Origin: Erythrobacteraceae bacterium Alg239-R51
Lineage (GTDB): Bacteria > Pseudomonadota > Alphaproteobacteria > Sphingomonadales > Sphingomonadaceae
DNA: 64,000 nt
Direction of reading: 5' to 3'
NCBI GenBank assembly: GCA_947331495.1
Contig: CAMZOI010000001.1
Coordinates: 1,550,001-1,614,000 of the forward strand
Shown here: positions 39,011-45,383 of the stretch, piece after piece
How the letters are laid out: every line of letters begins with the position of its first letter
Position numbering within the stretch: the first letter of the stretch is position 1
Made by a program: the position numbers and the translations under genes
Notes under the pieces: generated by a model
Databases searched by the model: none
Seen by the model: the letters and a program-made list of their open reading frames with translations, nothing else
Told to the model about the DNA's origin: nothing

Positions 39011-39666
39011 TTTTCAAAGTGGCCAAGCGCTGGAATTTTGCTGCTCAGATAGACCTCTCTTTGCTCCGTCATAGGGGTCTCCAAAGTAACCCGCTCGACA
39101 ATCTTGATGCCAGCATTTTCCAAGGCGACGATTTTCTTAGGGTTGCGTGAGCCGATCACAGCCTTGTCACCTTTGTATACGAGCCGCAGCGCTTCCACGT
39201 GATTGGCAAAGGTCCGGGGTTCGGGATCACAATTGAGCTTCCTAAATGCCTCTGCCGTATCGATGCCCTCGGCTTCCTGAAGTGCAATCGCTTCTAGCTT
39301 TTTTGCGATGCCAAGGCCACGTCCCTCCTCCCAAGCATAAGTGATGATGCCGCCCGCCTCGCAAATTGCTTTGACAGCTGCATCAAGCTGGACACCACAA
39401 TCACAGTCAAGGGCACGCAGGCCCTCTCCAAATACGCATGAGGATTGAAATCTAACCACCGGAACATCTGGCACGTATGACGAGGTGATTACCAACAAGT
39501 CACCATCAGGCAGTTGTGCGAGCTGAACTAACACGTCGCCGTGGGCCGTCGGAATTGTCACGGCAGGTCGGTTGGAGATTTGCGGCCATGCAATGGCCTT
39601 TTTTTCGCTACTCAAGGGTATGCCTTTGCTGAAGAAAGCATCGCTGCTAGGGCTCTTTTGCGCCAA
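39007..39666 (-). CDS. GTP cyclohydrolase II-like protein (RibA homologue)
   Basis: A 219-residue GCH II-type protein. The zinc ligands are conserved with exact family spacing (Cys77-x10-Cys88-x-Cys90, in SSCVFGEGLRALDCDCGVQL). EEGRGLGIAKKLEAIALQE, the RNPKKIVALENAGI segment and the terminal YLSSK..GH are also retained. Changes from housekeeping RibA: the RxHSEC segment reads RFQSSC, and DERDF reads EPRTF. It is not in a riboflavin operon, so a specialised role on GTP or a related nucleotide is likely. Start is TTG 39666, without a clear Shine-Dalgarno; there is no internal ATG. It diverges from the NTPase gene over 50 bp. Confidence 0.85.
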   Translation of the reverse strand: MAQKSPSSDAFFSKGIPLSSEKKAIAWPQISNRPAVTIPTAHGDVLVQLAQLPDGDLLVITSSYVPDVPVVRFQSSCVFGEGLRALDCDCGVQLDAAVKAICEAGGIITYAWEEGRGLGIAKKLEAIALQEAEGIDTAEAFRKLNCDPEPRTFANHVEALRLVYKGDKAVIGSRNPKKIVALENAGIKIVERVTLETPMTEQREVYLSSKIPALGHFEK

Positions 39667-39716
39667 TCGAAATGTGCGATATTCAGTTCCGGATCAAGGT
39701 CTCAAGAATATAATCG

Positions 39717-41138
39717 ATGACGGATGCCCCACTCATTTTGCGCTCGATGGATAGAGAACGACTTTGGGGACGAGACGAGATCGCGGCAAAGCTGTTTGAG
39801 GCTTATGGGAATGGTCACAGAATATTCGGAATTGAATGTGTCTCTGGTGACGGGCAGTCTGAGTTTCTCGAACAATTCTCTCGCAAGCTTCAGGAGGAAC
39901 GCGGCCCTGACCCGATTATCATCGAAGGCGGCCCCGTTCGCACAGAGACAGAACTGATTGCAAGCCTATACACCTCCCTCACGGAAATACCTTTTTCGCT
40001 CGAACAAAAGCTGGGCCTCGCAGCATCGAAGTTCGTCGCCAACCTTTCTCCAAATCTCAAGAGCTTGGCCGGAGCGATAATGAAAGACATTGGGAAGGTT
40101 CTTACTCTCGGGGTTGCGCAGGAGACTATTGATAAGTTCGCTGGCCTTGTCTCTGGCGAGGATAGTGCTCCCGATCCGTTCAATGATTTGTTGGTTGAGG
40201 CTAGCGCCAACAGGCGCACCTTAATCTCAAGGGCACTCGAATTTGTAAGCGACTTGGGAAAACCGCTCTGCATAGTTATCTCAGACTACGAGCAATTGGA
40301 TACGTCAGCGCAAAGCTTCTTGGTCGCCCTCTTGCGCTCAAAGCCCGAGAGCTGCGTGCTGTTCATTGCCGTGAATGTTGAGGAGCCTTCCGCGTCCGAT
40401 TGGCAGAACACGATGAGGCCTCGAATGATCCTTCGATCAGGAGTTGTGACAGCATTACCGGAGGTGGGCCGAGAAGAACTCCGCCAATGGTTTGGTGCCG
40501 AAACTGGCCAAGAGCCCGCGGATGACGAACTCGACCAATTGTTGAGCAGCTCGTATGGCGGTCGAGCTGAATTCCTTAAATGGCTTCTTGACGCTTGGAG
40601 CAACGAGACAGCAGGACCGCATATCCCTGACATCTTTGATGCCGTACTGCGAGTTAAGCGACAAGGAATATGCGACGATGCTAGGTTGCTTGGAGACCTG
40701 CTTTCGCTTTTGCCCGGGAATGCCGCCGTTCATATCGATTTGCTTGGCGCCGCGCTAGCGTCACAGGGTCGTGATTTGCAGGCTGCCGTGGATGACGCTT
40801 CGGCGAGAGGTCTCATCAAGCAGGTTGAACAACGCGTCAGATTTAGCCATTCTAGTTATGCGCAACTTTGGCATTCGCAGATCGACACAACCAAGCACGC
40901 TATGCTTCGTTCGGTATGGTATGATGGGTTTGAGAAAATCGGCTTCCTGCCGAGCGTCGCGAAGGTACCGGGCTTTATTCCTATGTTGGCTGACGACATC
41001 ATCAATGGACGAACAAGCGATCAAGTGGATACTCTAGCTAAAGAGCTTGATGCTGCAGGTGCCAAGGAGGACAGTTTGATATTGCATCGGTTGTCCTATC
41101 AGAAAGAAGATAGCGAGAGCGAAGGAGGCAGCGAATGA
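39717..41138 (+). CDS. STAND-like NTPase with degenerate Walker A
   Basis: A 473-residue protein. An AAA/STAND-type NTPase fold is suggested by GIECVSGDGQSEFLEQFSRK (residues 38-57), where the P-loop Lys is Gln47, and by a Walker B-like LCIVISDYEQLD (184-195). A winged-helix-like region and a helical C-terminus follow. It overlaps the next gene by 4 bp (ATGA) and shares a 50-bp divergent promoter region with the cyclohydrolase-like gene. A TATAAT sits at 39709-39714, so transcription from it would favour the in-frame ATG at 39747 as start. It may be a sensor that binds but does not hydrolyse nucleotide. Confidence 0.75.
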   Translation: MTDAPLILRSMDRERLWGRDEIAAKLFEAYGNGHRIFGIECVSGDGQSEFLEQFSRKLQEERGPDPIIIEGGPVRTETELIASLYTSLTEIPFSLEQKLGLAASKFVANLSPNLKSLAGAIMKDIGKVLTLGVAQETIDKFAGLVSGEDSAPDPFNDLLVEASANRRTLISRALEFVSDLGKPLCIVISDYEQLDTSAQSFLVALLRSKPESCVLFIAVNVEEPSASDWQNTMRPRMILRSGVVTALPEVGREELRQWFGAETGQEPADDELDQLLSSSYGGRAEFLKWLLDAWSNETAGPHIPDIFDAVLRVKRQGICDDARLLGDLLSLLPGNAAVHIDLLGAALASQGRDLQAAVDDASARGLIKQVEQRVRFSHSSYAQLWHSQIDTTKHAMLRSVWYDGFEKIGFLPSVAKVPGFIPMLADDIINGRTSDQVDTLAKELDAAGAKEDSLILHRLSYQKEDSESEGGSE

Positions 41139-42016
41139 TAAGCGACCATGCATTGTCCGCTGCTCGGCTTAATCTGGAACTCGGTCGATACAGCGATGCT
41201 TTCGAGCCTCTTCGGGTGGTCGAAAGGCGCGCTAGAACGCGTCCCGATGTATTACTCGAAGCTCATCTGCTAAGAATGAGGCTTGCTCTCAGATTGAACG
41301 AGTACGTTCTCCTTTGGGAGTTGTCGGACAAGATTGCAGAGGAAGCTCCTAACAATGTTGGAGCGCAATTCGAGCGCGAGCGCATTCTAAATACGGCACT
41401 GAGAGATCATGGCGATACCGAAAGACTGTCCGCCTCGATCAATCGATTGCTATCGCTAGAAAAGCAATTGCCGAAGGGAGGTGGGTCGGCCTTTCATCGC
41501 GCACTATCGAGGTCGCTTCTCAAGGTCGGCGATATAGAAGGCGCTCTCGATAGCTCGAAAAAAGGATTAGAGCTTGCGAATGAAGAGGAAGACATACGCG
41601 CAATCGGTAACGCTAGTTTGGCGCTTGCCGAAGCGCTTCGCTACGCACAGGAAGAGAGGCAATCCGTAGAACACTATTTGACCGGAATAGAGATCGGTCG
41701 TGATATTGGAAATCGAGACAGTGAACTTTGGTGTTGGCTCGGCTTGGCTTGCGCCCATCTTCAAATCGGAGAGCGCGATAAGGTAGAGAGTGCATTGGAT
41801 GTGGCGCGAGATTTGACGACCGATCCGGGCTTTAAGCATCCTCTAGAAACAGCGCATGTCGGATTGATCCAAGCACTAGCGAGCATGCTCTCGAAGTCGC
41901 CTGTCAATCTTCAGGATGTGCTGCAACCGTATGCTGATTTGGGCATCGGTTGGCCGGAGCAGTTTCTCTCGGAGACACAAGGCAAGGGCGAATTACCAAG
42001 AGCAATACCGATTTAG
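41135..42016 (+). CDS. tetratricopeptide-repeat-like helical protein
   Basis: A 293-residue protein made of helix-turn-helix repeats, for example SAARLNLELGRYSDAFEPL, RALSRSLLKVGDIEGALDSS and NASLALAEALRYAQEERQSV, typical of TPR solenoids. No enzymatic motif. Its start overlaps the NTPase stop (ATGA), so the pair probably forms a complex, the TPR part acting as the sensor or adaptor. Its stop overlaps that of the opposite-strand kinase gene by 4 bp (TTAG, 42013-42016). Confidence 0.78.
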   Translation: MISDHALSAARLNLELGRYSDAFEPLRVVERRARTRPDVLLEAHLLRMRLALRLNEYVLLWELSDKIAEEAPNNVGAQFERERILNTALRDHGDTERLSASINRLLSLEKQLPKGGGSAFHRALSRSLLKVGDIEGALDSSKKGLELANEEEDIRAIGNASLALAEALRYAQEERQSVEHYLTGIEIGRDIGNRDSELWCWLGLACAHLQIGERDKVESALDVARDLTTDPGFKHPLETAHVGLIQALASMLSKSPVNLQDVLQPYADLGIGWPEQFLSETQGKGELPRAIPI

Positions 42017-42657
42017 CTTCGCCGGTCGAGCGCGGCTGCATAGGTCTCCAAGAGGCTTTCAGATGCCGCCTCTACCGACCTGCCATTCTCTATCTCAAAT
42101 GTGGCCCGTGCCGTCCTCCAATGGACCTCTGTTTCGTGATCCACACTCAGGCCAAGTATTCGGAATGGCCGTCTGAGCCAAGCCAGCCTGCGAGCCATTC
42201 TCTCGGCCCTTGATGGTACAACTTCAAGATCGGGTCGGACAACCCGGACTATCATCCCGCCCGCATCTAAAATTGCATCAAAGTCTTCAGGAAACCGAAG
42301 GTCATCGACAATAATCTTTTGGACCCGATCTTGTCGTAGCTCAGCCAGCCTCCTTTTCAGGTGGTTTGCCCAAATACGTTTGGAGATCATCTCGCGTCCC
42401 CAATCAGTGCCAAGGGTTTGCATTGCAAATCGCGGAGATTTCCCTGCGAGTTTTGCTGATCCTTGGGCGCGCACCTCAGGCGGGCCACGGAGTTCTAAAT
42501 CATTGAGGCCAAATGCGCTGAGCATATCTTTGATGGGTTGGCCCATGTGTAATCGATAGAAGCCTTCCTCTCTTTGAAGAGTTTCTGCAATGGACGTCTT
42601 GCCAGCGCCCGACGCTCCAACCAATCCGATGAGCTTCCATTCCTTCTTTGTCGGCAT
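42013..42657 (-). CDS. deoxynucleoside-monophosphate-kinase-like P-loop protein
   Basis: A 214-residue P-loop kinase with intact Walker A GLVGASGAGKTS (residues 11-22). The segments MGQPIKDMLSAFG, MQTLGTDWGREMI (79-91) and IIVDDLRFPEDFDAILDAGG are the pattern seen in phage dNMP kinases (T4 gp1/T5 type). Start ATG 42657 has AGGA 6 bp upstream. In phages such kinases phosphorylate unusual deoxynucleotides before DNA synthesis. Placed beside a GTP-cyclohydrolase-like enzyme and a methyltransferase, a role in nucleotide or base modification is plausible but inferred. Confidence 0.82.
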   Translation of the reverse strand: MPTKKEWKLIGLVGASGAGKTSIAETLQREEGFYRLHMGQPIKDMLSAFGLNDLELRGPPEVRAQGSAKLAGKSPRFAMQTLGTDWGREMISKRIWANHLKRRLAELRQDRVQKIIVDDLRFPEDFDAILDAGGMIVRVVRPDLEVVPSRAERMARRLAWLRRPFRILGLSVDHETEVHWRTARATFEIENGRSVEAASESLLETYAAALDRRS

Positions 42658-42786
42658 ACAGGTTCCTATTAGGCCTTCCCCTAGTTGGACGCCTAGGATC
42701 GGATGGTACGTGTCTCACATGCTCCTGATGGCTAATTTTGGACCCGTTCTTATTGAAGCCTAGGCCCTATTTCGTCGGCCATCGGA

Positions 42787-43317
42787 TCAAGCAATGAAGC
42801 CAAGTTTCTGCGCTTGATCCTTCGCTTTCGTGCTCGCCTTCTCCGACAGCCACCAGCGTTTTTCCTTCGGGTCCCACCTAGCGCCCAATGCCTTCGCCTC
42901 ATTCTTTCGCGCAAAAGAGACATTCAGCATAATCCGGTTTTCCTCGATCGAGGAGGCAGCCTTTCCACGCTTCTTATTGATCGTAGAAAGCATCGCGCCA
43001 ATCGCCGGATCATCATGAGGCCGTAGCGGTGCAGTGCTCGCCCAATCGGGCGCAGTGATTTCACGCCACGTCTTGAAGGTCCCGGCTGTATCCAGATTTG
43101 CGAGTTCGTCACGCAGGTCTCCGCTCAAGCTATAGACGTCCATGAGAATGGTGGGATTGCCATAATAGGGGGGAGGCTTCGTCACCTCACCCATTGCAAC
43201 AATTCGAGCGCAACTGCTTTCCCATGTCGTGCGGCGAACCCAAATGCCAGGACCTCCTGCATCCTCGATCATCTGGAATACATTGCGGTCATCGCCTTCG
43301 CGCCAATCGTCAGTCAT
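42787..43317 (-). CDS. DUF5710-domain protein
   Basis: A 176-residue protein whose last ~50 residues, LNVSFARKNEAKALGARWDP followed by KEKRWWL, match the DUF5710 motif found in plasmid and phage DNA-processing proteins (often appended to primases or DNA-modification enzymes). The N-terminal ~120 residues match nothing I recognise. Expressed toward the dNMP-kinase gene, with a 129-bp gap. Confidence 0.75.
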   Translation of the reverse strand: MTDDWREGDDRNVFQMIEDAGGPGIWVRRTTWESSCARIVAMGEVTKPPPYYGNPTILMDVYSLSGDLRDELANLDTAGTFKTWREITAPDWASTAPLRPHDDPAIGAMLSTINKKRGKAASSIEENRIMLNVSFARKNEAKALGARWDPKEKRWWLSEKASTKAKDQAQKLGFIA

Positions 43318-43509
43318 TCGCTCCTTGCCTCCCGGTCAGCACCATGCGCTTACAAACGTTTCAGTGTCAAAACTGCCATTGCGGTCGAGTGCGTTAAAGA
43401 ACCGAAGAACGCTTCATTGGACTGCGGTTCATTGTGTTAAACGCGACGTATGTCTTGCGGGCTTTGGCCCATCCGAACGACCCCGAAAGTCTCTAGACCA
43501 CACTCGGCA

Positions 43510-43543
43510 CTCCCCTAGGCTTTGATGGAAAGTCTTAGGGGAG
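43510..43543. repeat. imperfect inverted repeat before the serine recombinase
   Basis: CTCCCCTAGGCTTT (43510-43523) faces AAAGTCTTAGGGGAG (43529-43543), an imperfect ~14-bp inverted repeat with a 5-nt spacer. It ends 8 bp before the GTG start of the recombinase gene and contains its Shine-Dalgarno GGGGAG. It may be a recombinase crossover or operator site, or it may hide the ribosome-binding site in the mRNA. Confidence 0.55.
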
Positions 43544-43551
43544 AATGACTT

Positions 43552-44115
43552 GTGAAAATCGGTTACGCACGCACGTCCACGTTCGATCAGATCGCGGGAT
43601 TAGAAGCGCAACACGAGCAACTCGCTGCAACGGGTTGCAGCAAGCTATTCTCGGAACAGGTCGCGTCGGTGGGCGAACGTGCGCAGTTCGAGTTGGCGCT
43701 CGACTTTGTCCGGCAGGGTGACGTCCTTGTCGTTACGCGGCTCGACAGGCTTGCACGTTCCACAGCCGACCTGCTCCGCATACTGGCAAAGTTAGAGGAG
43801 AAGAGCGTCGGCCTGCACATTCTCGACTTCGGCGGAACGGGAATGGATACCCAGTCTCCGACCGGAAAGCTGATGCTGACCATGTTCGGCGCGCTTGCCC
43901 AGTTCGAGCGTGAACTGATGCTTGTTCGGCAGCGCGAAGGGATCGAGCGCGCAAAGGCAGCGAGGAAGTATCGTGGGCGGGTTCCGACAGCCCGTCGCAG
44001 GCTCCCAGAGATGCGCGAATTGGCGGATGAGGGTCTTACCCCTCCGGAGATCGCAAATCGCCTCAATCTGTCCCGAGCGAGCGTATATCGCTTGTTGAAG
44101 GAAGACCGGGCATGA
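43552..44115 (+). CDS. serine recombinase (resolvase/invertase family)
   Basis: A 187-residue small serine recombinase. The nucleophile is Ser9 in GYARTSTFDQ. Catalytic Arg residues lie in VVTRLDRLARSTADL, and MLTMFGALAQFERELMLVRQ leads to the E-helix. A C-terminal Hin-type HTH is present (LTPPEIANRLNLSRASVYRLL). Start GTG 43552 with GGGGAG 8 bp upstream; a nearby ATG at 43545 is out of frame. Likely a resolvase or DNA invertase of the island. Its stop overlaps the next start (ATGA). Confidence 0.95.
   Translation: MKIGYARTSTFDQIAGLEAQHEQLAATGCSKLFSEQVASVGERAQFELALDFVRQGDVLVVTRLDRLARSTADLLRILAKLEEKSVGLHILDFGGTGMDTQSPTGKLMLTMFGALAQFERELMLVRQREGIERAKAARKYRGRVPTARRRLPEMRELADEGLTPPEIANRLNLSRASVYRLLKEDRA
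43626..43639. repeat. island palindrome TGCAACGGGTTGCA, copy 2
   Basis: Exact copy of the 14-bp motif at 36507-36520, here inside the 5' part of the serine recombinase gene. Confidence 0.6.
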
Positions 44116-44306
44116 CTGATCCTGCGGAAGCCTTTACCCGGATAACAGCAGAGTTTGGGGACCTTCATGGTCTGGCAGTCGAAGGGCATGCTGGCGACCA
44201 GCCGCCCGAATGCATCGCAGTTCTTGCTGCGGAAATTAGCAACGGGTTGCACCGGGTCCGTGAACTGCTGGCGTGTATACATCCGCAATGGAGCGCCAAT
44301 AAATGA
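44112..44306 (+). CDS. small uncharacterised protein in the recombinase operon
   Basis: A 64-residue, probably soluble protein (MTDPAEAFTRITAEFGDLHG...). It overlaps the recombinase stop by 4 bp and the next gene by 4 bp (ATGA in both cases), which is the main support for its being real. No family recognised. It contains the third copy (13/14) of the island palindrome at 44238-44251. Confidence 0.6.
   Translation: MTDPAEAFTRITAEFGDLHGLAVEGHAGDQPPECIAVLAAEISNGLHRVRELLACIHPQWSANK
44238..44251. repeat. island palindrome, variant copy 3
   Basis: AGCAACGGGTTGCA, identical to the other two copies except for the first base, inside the 64-residue gene. Confidence 0.55.
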
Positions 44307-44779
44307 AGCGGCTTCCAAAGGACGTCAGGCTCGACCAGAAGGTTGAGGCATTGATCGCGGATGGAGTTCCGCTGCCGCGCTGGGGATGGCCGACGCCAGC
44401 GACCTACAATGGCGCAACGGGAGCGGAGCGCATTTATGTTTGGCAGAAAAACAACATAGCATGGCGACGAGGATGGCTACCGCAAGGCGAGACCTGTTCT
44501 GTCTGCGAAACTCGCGAGGCAGAGCAATCGCATGGAGAATTGTATCAGCGGCCTTTTGCCCTCATGCCCGTTTGCCGATCATGCCACGCCAGAATACATC
44601 GCAGGTTCGGAAGTCACCATCGCTGGCAAGAGTTTATCAGTCAGCTTCCGGCTGGCAACTGGGCGAAGGTCCTCCTGCCCGAGCAACTGAACCGAACGGA
44701 CGCGATCCGGATTGCCGCCGAGCCGGACTGGCTAAAAGCACTCACATCTTTTTCGGCGGCTCACCGAGCAAACAAGTGA
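44303..44779 (+). CDS. HNH-like zinc-finger protein
   Basis: A 158-residue protein with a treble-clef/HNH pattern: CSVCETREAEQSHGELY, then VCRSCHARIHRRFG, giving Cys-x2-Cys ... His ... Cys-x2-Cys-His. This fits an HNH endonuclease or a zinc-binding DNA protein; the central catalytic His may be the His in SHGELY. It overlaps the preceding small gene by 4 bp, so it belongs to the recombinase operon. Confidence 0.75.
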   Translation: MKRLPKDVRLDQKVEALIADGVPLPRWGWPTPATYNGATGAERIYVWQKNNIAWRRGWLPQGETCSVCETREAEQSHGELYQRPFALMPVCRSCHARIHRRFGSHHRWQEFISQLPAGNWAKVLLPEQLNRTDAIRIAAEPDWLKALTSFSAAHRANK

Positions 44780-44912
44780 TTGGAACATCGAGCGCCAGCA
44801 TGATGCGTAAAGGCACTTCCGAAGCAGAAGGCCATATTTGGAAATTCGTTATATGCAAACGGCGCGGCCAAGTGGTTAAGGTCCGGGACGAAATCGGAAA
44901 TGGGAGCACAAA

Positions 44913-45302
44913 GTGAAGCAATTCCGCGCACTAGTTATCGCCGCAGCAGCGGTAGCATCAACGCAGTCGATGGCGCAGGACGCGAACCCCGGCCAAACCT
45001 TCGATTTTCAGCAGGAGTTCCGTTCAGAGGCTTCCACGCCGCTTTCTCCCGAGCATCCCAACTGTGTCGCGGCGCAAGTCAGCAAATCTGCAATGGATGA
45101 AGCCACAGCGGCGGTCCGAGGCATGGGGGCGCAGGCATTTGGGGCTGCTGCCGATGCTCTCGGCGAAGAGGCGACGGTGGAGGCGATGCGGCGGTTTGCA
45201 AATGCGATAATCAAGATGCGGGAAAGCGCCATAGAGTATGGCCGTAATCAGGCGCTCTGCGATGCGTCTGCGCGCCCCGAAGTTTCTACGGCTGTGGACT
45301 AG
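44913..45302 (+). CDS. small secreted protein, unknown function
   Basis: A 129-residue protein starting at GTG 44913 with GGGAG 6 bp upstream. The N-terminus MKQFRALVIAAAAVASTQSM with cleavage near AQD is a typical signal peptide. The mature part is helical and Ala/Glu-rich, with two cysteines (in PNCVAAQ and ALCDAS) that could form a disulfide in the periplasm. No family recognised. It resembles periplasmic proteins of conjugative or plasmid regions only in general form. Confidence 0.7.
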   Translation: MKQFRALVIAAAAVASTQSMAQDANPGQTFDFQQEFRSEASTPLSPEHPNCVAAQVSKSAMDEATAAVRGMGAQAFGAAADALGEEATVEAMRRFANAIIKMRESAIEYGRNQALCDASARPEVSTAVD

Positions 45303-45383
45303 CCTGATCGAAAAGGAGACGTCGCTACCATCCAGCGCGGCCCCTCTATAGAGAGGAGGTAAGGAAATAAGGATGGGGGTGGG

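Noticed and set aside
44861..44895. D-arm-like stretch (CCAAGTGGTTAAGG) resembling a tRNA-Leu/Ser/Gln
   Set aside because: No matching acceptor stem, anticodon arm or T-loop downstream; it lies just before a signal-peptide gene.
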